Part shown: piece by piece, positions 40,008 through 57,714 of the stretch
Layout of the letters: each line of letters opens with the position of its first letter
Numbering within the stretch: position 1 is the first letter of the stretch
NCBI RefSeq assembly: GCF_000972845.2
Contig: NC_040025.1
Location: 16,742,126 to 16,806,125, forward strand
Reading direction: 5' to 3'
DNA from: Larimichthys crocea
Lineage: Eukaryota; Chordata; Actinopteri; Sciaenidae
Length of the DNA: 64,000 nucleotides
Notes under the pieces: model-generated
Database searches by the model: none
Seen by the model: the letters and a program-made list of their open reading frames with translations, nothing else
What the model was told of the DNA's origin: nothing
Program-made: the position numbers and the translations under genes

Positions 40008-41571
40008 TGTTGTTCCAACTGGGTGGAATTCTGAATAAAGGAAGAGATTATATATAGTATTATAACCTAATGGTATGTTCTTTTTGCCACCCTTCTAGAG
40101 TCATACTCTTATACTCTCTCATACTCATGCTTTATCTGCATGCAATCTATTCTGATCTTTGCTGGGCAAAGTCTGGTAAACAATCATAGTCCATCTACCA
40201 CCCATGCTTGCCTCGCTACAAACTTTCACACTCTTGGTGTTGACACACTGTGCTCTACAAACTATGCTAACTTCCTCCTGCCACAGAAACAGCAAAAAGA
40301 GTTGGTTCATCTTACTGTAACACATATCTTCAAACTGGTCACTCTCTGCTGAACGGCAGACAACTAGAAAACCAGTTGGCATGTGCTGTCTGCTGCACGG
40401 GTCACACTAGAGAATTGCATGGGGGGCAAAAATAGCTCTAGCAACATCTCAGTTGCCCTAAAAATAGAATGAACCACAAGTCTTACAACTCTGTGGGGAT
40501 GTTTGCTCTGAAGACTACAGGTTGTTTTACCAAAGATACTAAAACGGGTTTCCTGATGCACTCATAATACATTCTCTGTTTTTAAGAATGAAAAACAGCA
40601 GATCCAGGTGCTTTTGCTAAATATTTTTAGATTTCCTACTCACTGGATGCCTGAGAATCTTTATATAAAGTATATTCCAGTTTAGGCTTGAGTTTATCTG
40701 ACTGAAACTAGGCCTGAGACAGCATAAACATCAAATTACTCACAGAAAACATTGCTCTTGAGAAATGTTGGTTTCATGCCATTTTAAAATCACCCCTTTA
40801 TAATATATTGCCCTGCTCTCGGCAGAACATAGATGGACTGGGGCACAAGAGAGTAAGATTGGAGTATCCCAAATGAATGACATGTCATTTAAAACACATG
40901 ATCACCTGACAAGGACATTTAGTGCACACCAAAAAGGGGAAGAGTACAGGGTTTCTGGCTGGATCGTAATCCTTTGTACACAACCATCACACATTCTCTC
41001 TCTTTCCCCCTCTCGACTTCCCCTTTCTTCAAAAGTCAAATATCAGTCATCAGCATTCTCTTCAGCTGAGACATTTACCAAGTGAACTCCTAAAAATGAG
41101 TCTGCTGTATTACAGCAAACCCAGAATTCCCTCTAAAAAGGAGAGTGTCTCATTTTTCCAGCCTATGTCACCCTTTTCCATTAGCCCTTTCATTCTTTCT
41201 CCGTGTGATCAGCAATGAATCACTACCTCCTGTCGTCACAATATGCCGCAATATTTCATTAAAGCTAGTCTTAACCTTACTGCCACTGGGTTTTTCAGTT
41301 AATGTTACGGATATTCTGGATGTTTCACTCTGGGTTTTCACAAGCACAAACACGTACAAGCTGCCTGAGCTAGAAACATGAATGACCTGAAGGCTGTGTC
41401 TGTAGCCAACAGTAATATAACTGAGATAATCAAGCAGGATAGTCCTTCATGACACAACAATCCTTCGGTACTTAGCAGTACAAAAACATGTTTATTAGAC
41501 CTAAACTGTTTTAGTCAAGACAAATCAGAGAACAAAAATAAAAAAAGTTTAATGATTCAAAAAAGTCCTAC

Positions 41572-41700
41572 CTGATGGGGAGCTGTCTTGACTAGTGTCT
41601 TCTCCAGACTGAGGCAACTAAATAATGTCAGTTAATAGCACAGTAAGCTCTCAACTGTTTCACCTCCCCCTCATATATGGATGTGGGTGGAGTGGAACTC
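41572..41700 (-). other. Probable 5' untranslated exon of arhgap4
   Basis: On the minus strand the sequence ends CCCATCAG followed by gtaggac, a good donor at 41571. The coding exon containing the ATG (40007) is preceded by an acceptor (tttattcag, ending near 40033). The two fit together as a 5' UTR intron of about 1.5 kb. The upstream boundary is a guess; a CT-rich stretch at 41701-41745 may mark the promoter. Confidence 0.5.
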
Positions 41701-42377
41701 ATCTCTCTCTCTTTCTCTCTCGCTGCTCTACTGCTCTCTCTTTCTCACCCGTCATCTCACTCACACATTCAGTTTGAGCCATCAGTGTGCAAATTGTGCA
41801 AGTGAAAACCTGAGTGGCTCTTCCACGCTCCCTCTTTGACACCACAAGAGGTTTTCAGTCCAATCAAAGGCCAGCTGTTTTCACTGATTAGTCCCTCTGC
41901 ACTGGTTATTCACAGGCTACTAAGTGAAATCAGCTGTCATGAATGGAGTTCAGTTGGAGAGGGGAAAGAAAACACCCTGAATACTCTGGGGTATTCCTGG
42001 CATAACATAAGGACCTCTATAATCCACAGTTAGCTTATGACCTCAGTTTATAATGAGTAATGTATGGCTAGTAACCTTGGAAACACCTCACGTCAGTTTC
42101 TACAGTTTCAAAACAAAAACAAAATCTAAAAGGGAATTTCTGAGAAAGTCCCCTATGTTTCCTTACATGTACACTGGTGGCTGTTCATAACTAATAATAA
42201 TCATAACTCATTTATCTGAACCATATCACTGTGAAGATTTGTTTTTTAACAGCAACAGTGTTGTCTTCTCTCACCTCTAGCTGAAAAGTGTTAAATGGCA
42301 TAGAGGTGTCAAACGTTTTTTTTCCAATTCTAAACAAACAAGCAAACTTTCTGAAAGATCATGTGTATGTCAATATA

Positions 42378-42414
42378 TGTCATACTAGTGTCAATATATG
42401 ACACTAGTATGACA
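42378..42414. repeat. Perfect inverted repeat (16-bp arms, 5-nt loop)
   Basis: The arm TGTCATACTAGTGTCA is followed by ATATA and then the exact reverse complement. The word gtcaatatatg also occurs as a direct repeat around it. It could extrude as a hairpin or be a remnant of a small inverted-repeat element. Confidence 0.9.
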
Positions 42415-42547
42415 GAAGACCCTGTTAACTAAAGGACCCTGTTAACTGAAGGAAGTCACTACTGAGTCATAACGTGTATTATTTGAAAGAGTGTGAACGT
42501 TACAGAATTTCCACGGAAGCTTTTAGCTCAGCTGTAAAAAAAAAAAA

Positions 42548-42578
42548 GGGGGGGGGGGGGGGGGGAGGGGGGGGGGGG
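42548..42578. repeat. Poly-G tract
   Basis: A run of 30 G residues broken by a single A, directly preceded by 11 A residues. It may fold as a G-quadruplex and is prone to assembly error. Confidence 0.9.
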
Positions 42579-43098
42579 CAGACTCATTTGTTGTAGAAAG
42601 CTTGTCTGGACTTTTTGTTGAGTATCATGCTTTGCATTCATCTTAAATCCCCTATATGTTGCAACACCATTGGGATAAATTTTGTATATGTAAAAGACCA
42701 AGGTAAAACTGGAGAAAACAGGTGCCGCTTCCAGCTTATTCATCAACATCCATTGGATCAGACCTGTTGTGTGTCAACAATGTCAACAAATTGTCATTAG
42801 CTTAACACACAACCTTTGTTAAAGATCTGGTGTACCTCATGATCGTGTACAACAGAAGTAATATTTGTAACAGTGTTCAATTCAACAGTAAACACTTCAC
42901 CGGCTCTGTAAATAGCACAAAGGTTTGATGATGAATTTACAATCAAGTGAAATCTAGACATTTTATTGACCTAAGCCGCCAAGGTCAACAAATTTTCCCC
43001 ACTATAATTAACTGTTATCATACCGTAATGTTCTGTTGTTGTGATTTTATGACCACTTACTGAAAAAAGTTGCAATAACAAAAGTATTATTTGAAAGA

Positions 43099-43104
43099 TT
43101 TATT
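43099..43104 (-). terminator. Candidate polyadenylation signal of naa10
   Basis: tttatt on the + strand (AATAAA on the minus strand), about 350 nt downstream of the naa10 stop codon. Confidence 0.4.
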
Positions 43105-43451
43105 TGCAGTAATTCTGTTAAATAATGAAGAGACCAACCAGGTTGAAACAACTTCTTTTCAATTCTGTTAAATCTCACAGAACTTTAGACCACTTTTGAT
43201 AATGAACGGCAATCCAATAAAAACAATGAGACCAGTTTTTCATTTTACTTTCATTTGGATACCATCCCGACTCATGTCATTATCCAAGATGTTTTGTTCA
43301 TCACTGCAGCAAAAAACTAGACTTAAGAAAAACAGCGATGGAAATGTGTGTTTGACGCACAGGTAGTCAGTCTGTGAAGTGAGAGATATTGTCAAAGAGA
43401 GATAAAAAGTGGAAGTCAGGGTTGAATTTAAAAATGTCTACGACTGCAGCG

Positions 43452-45377
<1,926 letters not shown>

Positions 45378-45742
45378 TTTGTTAGTTTGTTGTTTATCCG
45401 CGCTGTGTACACAGAAATCAAATATACTACGTTGCACTGATCAATCAAATCATAATAATCCCACTAAGAGATTTAAAGAGCTTCTCTCGCTAGCTGGCTA
45501 GGTCGAAATGCTAGCAAGGAAGGGAGGAGAGAGGAAGGAGCGTGCCACAATAACTGCAGGCGTTTCCGGTCACAGTGTGCGCTGGAACTTCAAAGTAAAA
45601 GTCCTAACCGTTGCTCCAGGCACCGAAAACATGCCGCGTGTTACTTTTATTTTGAAGGGAACCTTAAGAAGTCGGATGTTGTATTGTGGACTGTTGTCGC
45701 TCATTTCACAAATGCAGGAAGCTTCAGACAGCAAATTTTATT

Positions 45743-45850
45743 AGATCAGATTAGATTAGATTAGATATACTTTATTCATCACACCACGGGGAAATGTACT
45801 TGTTACAGCAGCAGAGGAAAGTGTAGCATACACTACAGAATTAGAAAAAA
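45743..45850. repeat. Non-LTR retrotransposon 3'-tail-like sequence
   Basis: The segment has the tandem word TTAGA repeated (attagattagattagat), then ACTTTATTCATC and GGGGAAAT. This arrangement is common at the 3' ends of teleost LINEs, followed by an A-rich degenerate stretch. No reverse transcriptase frame is present. The exact family is not assigned. Confidence 0.5.
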
Positions 45851-46606
45851 GTAGAAAAGGCAAAAAAGAGAGAAAAACACAATAAACAGACAGAAATTAA
45901 ACAGACAGAAATATCTATAAATAAACCCGAAAAACAATCAACCTTCAAAACAGACAAGTATTGAAGATAAAAGTGGCATGATATATAAAAAGAGTATTGT
46001 TTTGTGACCATAGTGTAAGAAATATTGTGTATATAAATAAATATAAATATAGTGAAAGTGACCATGATACACATATTCACCATAATCATAATAATTATCA
46101 CTCAGGCAGAAAGTTTAATATCAACTTTATTTGACACTATCATGTCTTATTATCTCGTCGTGTGCCCCATTATTTAAATCTAAGTTCTTAAATATTTGTT
46201 TTACTTTATTACTAAGGTATATAGTCATTTCACACAATTGCACTGTTTTCAGGTCATGATTCACTTTGCACTTCCTCTGTACAGACAGTGACTTTCATTC
46301 ATTTTCTACATTACTTTTTTTTCTACAGATATAACTTTATATAGTTTTTTTTATATCTCTATTTCTAGCTCGATGTATATATCTAGTTTATGCCCATATT
46401 CCTATATATAGTTGCATCTAAATATCACATTATTTACATTGTCCATAGGAGCACTGGTCTCTGGGCACAATGAAGCTGCTATGCATAGAATCTTTATGAT
46501 AGCTAAAGTATAGTTTATATATAATATATAAAGCACTTTGACACACACAGCACAAATCCCGTGTAGTACAACTGCAGGAAAATGTAATGTGTAAATGATA
46601 CACTTA

Positions 46607-46607
<1 letters not shown>

Positions 46608-46659
<52 letters not shown>
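46608..46659. repeat. (CA)n microsatellite
   Basis: Perfect CA repeat of about 25 units, roughly 440 bp upstream of the cerk start codon. Confidence 0.95.
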
Positions 46660-46661
<2 letters not shown>

Positions 46662-47101
46662 AAGTATTCATTTTCAATTTGTTAATTTTTGCACGTCTTG
46701 GCTATTTAGTCATACTATTGACTGAGCATGGTAATTGTCGGATTCAGATAAACTCCGGGCGACCAATCAGCATTGCAGCATGCAAATGTAGCAGGTGTCA
46801 CCGGGGAGGGCCTGTAGAGGAAACAGATATTTTTAGAATAACACCCTGCGTGCCGGGAGGCGTCTTTCACATTTCACAGGAACAATGACACACATGTGTC
46901 TTTAAAAAAGATCTTCAGGTGCATCCAGAGGAAGATGAAACCTGTCAGATAAGTTCTCTCGGTTGTTGAATGATGGCGAGTTCAGCTGTCCAACCTGCTG
47001 CTGTTTCTCACAGATGTGATAGTTATGGCTGTCAGATGTGATCATATAAGTTTTTTGAGAAACGGGAAAGAGCGACGCTGCGGCTGAAGCGCTTTTTCCA
47101 G

Positions 47102-50100
47102 ATGGAACCAGAGCTGAGGTTGGAGTCAAGTTTGTGGGTCGGGAATAAAAGATACCGGGCGGTCCTGACTGGCTGGCATTTCAACTGGACCGAGGTAGAT
47201 AAGAAGAATCGTGAGAAGAAAACAAGTAGGTGGTTCCTAACTGTTCAAAACACCTGCCGATCTGTAATATCGATATGCTTTCTCAGCCATGCCGCTGCTA
47301 ACCTTATCTAAAGCCAAAACATGTTTCCTTTCTGTACAGAACTGACATTAAAAGCCAAAACATGTTTCCTTTCTGTACAGAACTGACATTAATATGACTT
47401 ATGTTATTCCTTAGATGGATCCTTGGAAACATCACAAATAAAACAATGTTTAGAACAGCTTACATGTCATTTACAGGGAGGGAGCGCTTTAATTGTTCCC
47501 ATAGCTACTTGAAGAAAACGTGAAGAACAAGTTAAACAGCACCAACATGAAACTCAACCTACTGTACTAAAATAGTTGACTGAAAACACAGGCTACACAG
47601 AACTCAAACACCCCCGGGCACAATATTATAATATAGGGCCTTTAAATAGGAAAATAAACGTTGTTTTTCTGATGAGGAAGGGAAAAAATGCAAAGTTTGT
47701 ATTTGTTGTCACGTGGTGTAAACATGAAACAAACCAAGATACTTTTTTTTAAAAATCTGTCAAGTCAATTTAATTTAATTTATATCATAATATTGTACAG
47801 CATACAACACTCTCTATTCTTAGATCTTCGATTTGGAGAAAGAAAAACTTTTAACAAACCCTCAGGAAGAGTAACATGTAGTCCATGTAGTAAAAGTTGT
47901 GTGCACAGAACAAACCAACATATTAAAATTCATGATAGTGTTGTCTTAGAAATGTGTTGAAACAAAAGAATATTGACCCTAGGGAGATTTGCCTACCCTG
48001 TATTATCCAAATCTCTAGCATGCAAATTATCACTAACAAACCATTCTTAAAGCAGATATTTTGACTTGTCATTAACAGGTCTACCTAATAATCTTGGTGA
48101 TATTTATGCTATTTTTTGGTGTGCCAGTGAGCCAGTATGTTCAATATATACAGTCATTCATCAACAATCCATTCATCCTTCAATCCATTTCCTGTAAATT
48201 ATCCTTATCAGGGTCGTGGAAGGCTGGAGTCTATCCCAGCTAGTATTGGGCGAGTGGTGGGGTACACCCTGGACAAGTCACCAGTTCATCACAGGGCTGA
48301 CACAAAAAGACAAACTCACATTCACACCTACGAGTAATTTAGTGTGACCAAATAACTATTTAATTGCATGTCTTTGGACTGTGGGAGGAAACCGGAGTAC
48401 TCAGAGAGAACAGACAGACGTGGGGAGAACATGCAAACTCCACACAGAAAGGCCACACACCTTCCTGCTGTCTTTCACTGCTAACCGCTGCACCACGTGC
48501 TGCCAAAGAATTAATTCATCGTTAATAATATTAGTAACGACTGAGTTTTTCTTACTATGACATGCCTGTAAGAGAGCTCTGGTGTTGGTACAGCTAAATG
48601 GGATGCAGTTAGTATTGAGTTCTTTAATGGCTATGATAAGTATAAACATCTGCATAAGGATAGCGATAGGAGTATCTATTCATTATATGCAAAGAACAAT
48701 TTTCACTGAAGTTTATGCAGTGTGCCTTTGTCTGTGTGATTAAAGTTTCAGTACCTGTGGCAGAGGTGGTTGGAGTAGAGGAGGGACGGATTGACGTACT
48801 GCCACGGAAGTCAGTTGAGGACACAGACAAAGACTTCACAGGTGGGTTCAGATGAGAGACTCTCACTTATGGCAAACACAAGGCCACAGTCAATGTAAAT
48901 AGGAATTACCCAGTCTGTAGCATTGCACATCTTTTGCTGCCTGAAATGAGATTGTTAATTATTTACATACAGGTCAAAGACACACTAGCATTACTGTTTA
49001 GTCAAGACGTGCCTGTAAACCTCCACTCTGCAACAGTTGATATTGTGGTTTTACAGCATGGTTTTGTCTATCATCTATCTCCAGTTTTCTACGTGAAACG
49101 CTGCAGCAGTGGCAGCTCTTATGGGTTACTATGGAGACTGGGGCAGACCCAGTTCAGCTGCCCCAGTCGGGTTCTCAGGGACCAGTGGACAAAACACCTA
49201 AGGACCGCTCTCAAAACTCACAGTACGGATGGCTCAAAAACTGATATTATGACTCCTATGTATTTGAAATATATAATAATTTTCTGGTTTTCTGAAGTTT
49301 TCTGGCTCTCAACAACCTGTTATATTCCAAATATATCTTCCAGGTCCGTTGCGGCCGCACAGACTGTTGGTGTTTATCAACCCATTTGGAGGGAAAAAGA
49401 AAGGAAGACAGACCTACCACTCTCTGGTTGCCCCTCTGTTTGAGCTGGCTGGTATCAGCTCTCATGTAATAGGTAATGGTGCATTTATCTGTATGGAGAA
49501 TAGTTTGATTTGTTTGGAATAATTAATGAAAATGATTTGCAGTCTGTGTGTAATCATAACATTTACTGTTTAGTGACTGAGAGAGCAAACCAGGCCAGAG
49601 ACCACCTCCTAAAGAAAGACCTGACAGGCTTTGATGGGTAAGAGCTGTCAGAACCATAGTGCAAACACTGTGGTATGAGCGCATTATAACAGCTAAGCTC
49701 ACTGGGAGGTGCTTTTCTAACAGAAACTCTTGTGTTTGTTTATAACAGTGTGGTGTGTGTGGGTGGGGATGGCATGTTCAGCGAAATACTTCACGGTTTG
49801 ATTGGGCGGACACAACAAGAGGCAGGCCTTTGTGAGAATGATCCGGCTGTCACTTTACAGCCTTGTCCGCTTCATATTGGCATCATCCCTGCAGGTAACG
49901 ACTATTATCCAGTATTAATGAAATGATGAAGTTAGATTTAGGGCAATGACAGCACATGTTGTGTTCTGTTGTATCCATTCTAGGCTCTACAGATTGTGTG
50001 TGTTACGCCACAGTGGGAGTGATCGACCCTGTAACTTCAGCTTTGCACATTATCATTGGTGAGGAAAGACTTTCACTTTCCGAATAACTGTTTTATCCTA

Positions 50101-52824
50101 AAATACCTGAACAATTTTGTCAACGGAGCTCCATAGTTTAGCATGTATGGCCCTTATTATCACCCACAATGCCTTGCAGGAGACTCTCAGCCTTTGGATG
50201 TGGGTTCAGTCCATCAAGCCTCTGCTCTGGTGCACTACTCAGTGTCTCTGTTGGGCTATGGCTTCTATGGAGATGTACTAGCTGAGAGCGAAAAACACCG
50301 GTGGATGGGACCTTTACGATATGACTATTCAGGTACGCATGAGTCATTCAGAGAACAGATATGACTGCATGCTGAATTACATTAGATGCTGTTTTTGTGG
50401 TTTTCTGTGTTTATTTTTATCTTGAAAATAAAAATGTGTCACTATGACCAAGATGAGAGGACTTTCATCTGTTGATGTTACACTCATGCTCATCTCATGA
50501 AACAAAACCACATTTACTTCCTTTTCTGTTTGTTCATCTAGTGTTGTACAATTTTGGGTTACATAATTGTTCTGCTTTGTCTAGGCACAAAGGTGTACCT
50601 GAGCAACAGAAGCTATGCAGGCATAGTTCAGTATCTACCAGCAGACCCGGTGCTCTCCAGCCCAAGAGATAGAACACGCTGCCTCTCAGGGTAAAACAAG
50701 ATATGACATAATGAATGGTGTATACACAAAGCAATGAATGATAAACACAAAACAGACTTTCAAAAAAAACAAAAAGAGAAGAAGCACACCAGATTACAGT
50801 CCCATAAAAATGTTTAAAACATGTTAAACCTCTAAACCACTTCTCTATGTTATTAATGTCATTACCTCAAGATATGTCAAGATATGCTAAATGAAACAAC
50901 TTATACATAAACAACACCACCACAATGGCCAATGTTGCTCTCAAGGAGAAGTAAATGGGTGCAAGATTAAGCTCATAGTAACATATGAACTTCTAGAAAT
51001 TATGAATGCCTTTTATATTCTTTGGTTTTTGGCATTCTAATCTTCTCTGTGAGTCCTCATACTTATCAAGGGTATCTAAAAATGATGCCAATTTTAACCT
51101 TCCCTTTTAGAAAAGAGAAAGTGTCTCTGGGTGCAGCATCATTATTTTTTAAGCACAATTGAAATGGTTCAAATTCACTGTTTGAGACACCATAGCTGCT
51201 ACCACCTGCAGCAGGGACTCAGGTGTTGGGTAAACCTTAAGGAGGGTAGCAACCATGGCAAGAGGAACTTGATCTAGATGAAAGGTGAGCCTTGGTTCCC
51301 TGTTAGAGTGTACAATACCTCGGTTTTTGTCTGAGACAGCTGCTTCTGGCTGTCAGCGAAGGGTTTATGATGCTCTTATGAATGGGTGTCAAGGTCAAAG
51401 AGTTTGTTACTTCATAGACTTTGTGTTGCATTTGTGTTTAGGTGCAGTGTGTGCTCCCGAAGCACAGAAAGACTTTTCCACCACTCTTCAGATTCAGCAT
51501 CCTTGCACAGCTCCCATTACAGCCAGTTCAGCAATGACTCAGAGGGTAATAACATAATATGTTTAATAACGAAATATTCACTGTGTGTATTTTAGCATAA
51601 ATCATGTATACTTTAAAGGTTATGCTGCTAGATGTTACACTTGAGCACCAGTGGTTGCATTTTGAATTAAACAGCAACAAAATAAAACTTACCAAAACCT
51701 TTAAGATAATTAAAATCTTAGTTATCAGAATGTTGCAGCATAATCCTTCCATTCCACTTCTTTACAGTTGTGTCCATTAGTAAAGAAAACTGTGTCACAG
51801 CAATATAAACTCAAACTAATGTTAATCTGAAAAGTAAGGAACACACCCCAGTGTAGTTTTTTTTTGAAAATGGTAAAGTAAACTGGTCCTTAAAGAACAG
51901 ATGTACAGCAGCGATTTTTTTTAAATGTAGCATCATGATTCTCTCTCTCTCTCTCCAGGTGAGTGGGTGACTGTGGAGGGCAGGTTCAAGTGTGTGTCTC
52001 TCACTTGTATGTCCAGCTCATGTCCCAAGAGTCCACTGGGCCTTTCTCCCTCTGCTCACTTGGCAGATGGAACAGGCGACCTCATTCTGGTATGGGACAC
52101 TCACCCACTGGGATTCCTCAAATTTCTCTACAGACATACAAGCACACAGGACCAGGTATGGGCACCTTCACATTGAAACACATTTGGACTAGCATGTTTA
52201 AGCACTGCTTGACTCAATCTCTCTCTGTCGTTCTTCTTTCTTAGTTTGACCTGCCGTTTGTGGAGGTCCACCGCGTAAAGGCAGTCCGTTTTTCCCTCCC
52301 TTCTGGCAAAGAAGTGGAAGCATATGAAGAGACTGGAGCCATGAGTGGTGGGATAGATGAGGAGAGAATCTACGTTGAGACTGTAAGCAGGAATGGATCT
52401 CAGCAGCAGCTGACAGAGAGAGGCACAGAAGGAGAAGTGACAAATGAGCAGAAGACAGCAGATCTCTTCCTGTGTGGACTGTGCTGCAGCAAAGCTCCTG
52501 CTGTGTCAGTGTGGAACTGTGACGGAGAGATCCTGCCTTTCACTGAGATCCTCTGCAGGTAAGAGAGTACATATTGTGCTTTGGGTACTCTCATATGATA
52601 CTGTATTAACCTCAGGCTGTTATCGTATGTCAGGGTCAAATTTAATTGTCACTGAAATGGTGCACAGGTTGCAATGGTTGAGTTTGGGTTTTTTTTAGCA
52701 GTTTTTAACTATGTCCACTTCTTCTCTCAGGATTCATGGCCAGTTGGTTCGTCTGTATGCCAGGGGCATCGAGGACGGAGCAGTCGTGGACAACTGTAGT
52801 GAGGAAAATGACTTAAATGTTTGA
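47102..52824 (+). CDS. cerk: Ceramide kinase
   Basis: Lipid kinase that phosphorylates ceramide to ceramide-1-phosphate at Golgi and plasma membranes. Thirteen coding exons: 47102-47225, 48752-48841, 49037-49222, 49344-49472, 49574-49637, 49749-49894, 49984-50058, 50180-50332, 50585-50690, 51442-51545, 51959-52155, 52245-52558, 52731-52824. They give 593 aa with closed phases; human is 537. The N-terminal PH-like region is divergent (VPVAEVVGVEE matches human VPVSEIIAVEE). The catalytic diacylglycerol-kinase-type domain has LLVFINPFGGKKKGR, the nucleotide-binding CVGGDGMFSEILHGLIGRTQ, HIGIIPAGSTDCVCY and YSVSLLGYGFYGDVL. Later blocks are SPRDR, KSPLGLSPSAHLADGTGDL and the C-terminal QLVRLYARGIE. 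This pattern is CERK and not the CERK-like (CERKL) paralogue. The first two introns and the exon 3 start are the least certain parts: 49037 is the only acceptor I found that keeps the frame. Confidence 0.92.
47311..47391. repeat. Tandem duplication of about 39-40 bp in cerk intron 1
   Basis: The segment beginning aaagccaaaacatgtttcct and ending gaactgacatt occurs twice back to back without mismatch, so it is a recent duplication. Confidence 0.93.
48167..48505 (+). repeat. Dispersed fish repeat (L2/SINE-tail type) in cerk intron 1
   Basis: The sequence follows a pattern common in percomorph genomes: a CATCC-rich lead-in, TATCAGGGTCGTGG, CTGGAGTCTATCCCAGCT, GGGGTACACCCTGGACAAGT, CATGTCTTTGGACTGTGGGA, GGGAGAACATGCAAACTCCA, then a CACTGCTAACCGCTGCACCA-like end. 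It is nearly full length for the family's usual copy. A truncated inverted copy lies at 13018-13101. It has no coding capacity, and the exact family name is not assigned. Confidence 0.85.
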
Positions 52825-53190
52825 AAGGACATCCTACACAACAATTCTCACCTAAGTGTTGGAGGGAAAAGTGACAATAGGAATGTTTGTAAGGCAAGGA
52901 TAATGTGTACATTTTGAGACAACAGCCAGCCAAACTTGCAGTCTGTTATGGCCAAAGTGTTCCTAATATTTCAGGTAATTTTACATTGAAATAATTATAA
53001 AATAACTATTTATTCTTAAATGAGTGTTTGTTGAATACTGCTCTTTAAAACACTATCAAAAACTTGATACATCTGTAGTGCAGGTTTATTTTTATATGCA
53101 GTTGTGCGCATTGTATTTATTTTCACTTGAGCTTCTGGAGAATGAAATCATGTGGAATGACAACAGAAGTTTCAAGAGAGAAAAAAGGTG

Positions 53191-53196
53191 CAATAA
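53191..53196 (+). terminator. Candidate polyadenylation signal of cerk
   Basis: aataaa within 'gcaataaaagactgttctg', followed by T-rich sequence; about 370 nt after the cerk stop codon. Confidence 0.55.
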
Positions 53197-54091
53197 AAGA
53201 CTGTTCTGACTCCATTTATGATTTATTGTCAACATCGGCAACTGTGTTCTTTTCGTTGTACATATACAATCTTGCAATAGTGCTAAATTGGTTTAAAAGA
53301 TTATATCATTTAAAATATCTTGATTTAAATAACACATGAAAGAGCTTATACAATAGGAGGATACATTTTCTTTTAAACACTTGTTCATCTTTGCTGCACT
53401 TCCCACGGTCCCCCGAGTACTGGCAGGATCACCTGATGTGTTATTGGTTAGAGTGTATATGTATTTGCATGTACGTGTTTGTAGCTAGACCATGCACCTG
53501 GTAGAGACAAACACAGGTGACAAGAGACAACATCAGTCTTCTGCACGCAGCTAAAAAAATCTAACAAATTTATCATTGGAATGATGATAATTGTAAAAAG
53601 TGAATTGATTGTTAAAACAAAACATGCATTCATGCATTGTGAGACATAACCTGTTCCAGAGGTTTTGTTTTTTTTATTACATTTATTTGAAGTTCAAGGC
53701 ACCTAACTGGAAGTGATTCATACCTGAAACAGGATATGCATATTTGTCTCCTTTGTTATTTAGAGAGTCAACTGTTGTTACAAACCTGATCAACAAGCCC
53801 TCCTAGCCAGGGAACACACAGGCCTGCTGTTTTTAACATTCAAACAGTTGTGTAGAGATTTTCTTGCTCCACAAGTCTCATTTCTTACAGGCAATGTGTT
53901 AGGTGTGGCCAAGGCTGTTCAAAAGTGGAAGAGTGAACAATGATTTATTTAGAAATTTACAGGTGAACACTTAAATCATGTTCTTATTTTTTATCTTCAT
54001 TCTGGTATGATTCGGGATTAAAAGTAGAGGTATTTATTTTCCATGCAGACAAAATCAGACAACAGTACAGCGGTGAAAGATTGCAGTAAAC

Positions 54092-54097
54092 TTTATT
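54092..54097 (-). terminator. Candidate polyadenylation signal of g6pd
   Basis: tttatt on the + strand (AATAAA on the minus strand), 42 nt beyond the g6pd stop codon, implying a very short 3' UTR. A more distal site is possible. Confidence 0.5.
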
Positions 54098-54138
54098 GCT
54101 TGTAAACGTTGCTACAGTGGTGTGTGTAACAGAAGGCA

Positions 54139-57714
<3,576 letters not shown>

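Larger units (their letters stand above)
41701..43098. other. Spacer between arhgap4 and naa10
   Basis: No gene recognised. It holds a perfect hairpin-forming palindrome (42378-42414), a short tandem duplication (gaccctgttaact twice at about 42420-42447), and a long G homopolymer (42548-42578). It ends at the probable naa10 polyadenylation site. Confidence 0.5.
45378..47101. other. Interval between the naa10 and cerk start codons
   Basis: Divergent genes flank this interval, so it holds both promoters. The part next to naa10 (45378-45620) is CpG-richer. The middle holds a LINE-tail-like repeat (about 45743-45850) and a CA microsatellite (46608-46659). The part next to cerk (46740-47101) is again CpG-containing and is the likely cerk promoter/5' UTR. 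No other exon is seen. Confidence 0.5.
52825..54138. other. Converging 3' UTRs of cerk and g6pd
   Basis: cerk (+) and g6pd (-) converge here. A plus-strand aataaa at about 53191-53196 is a good cerk polyadenylation signal (3' UTR about 370 nt). A minus-strand AATAAA (tttatt at 54092-54097) lies 42 nt past the g6pd stop. No exon is seen in the remainder. Confidence 0.6.

Noticed and set aside
51285..51557. Possible alternative extension of cerk exon 10 to the left
   Set aside because: The consensus acceptor at 51441 keeps phase and gives the homologous CSVC block; the upstream sequence has no homology to ceramide kinase.
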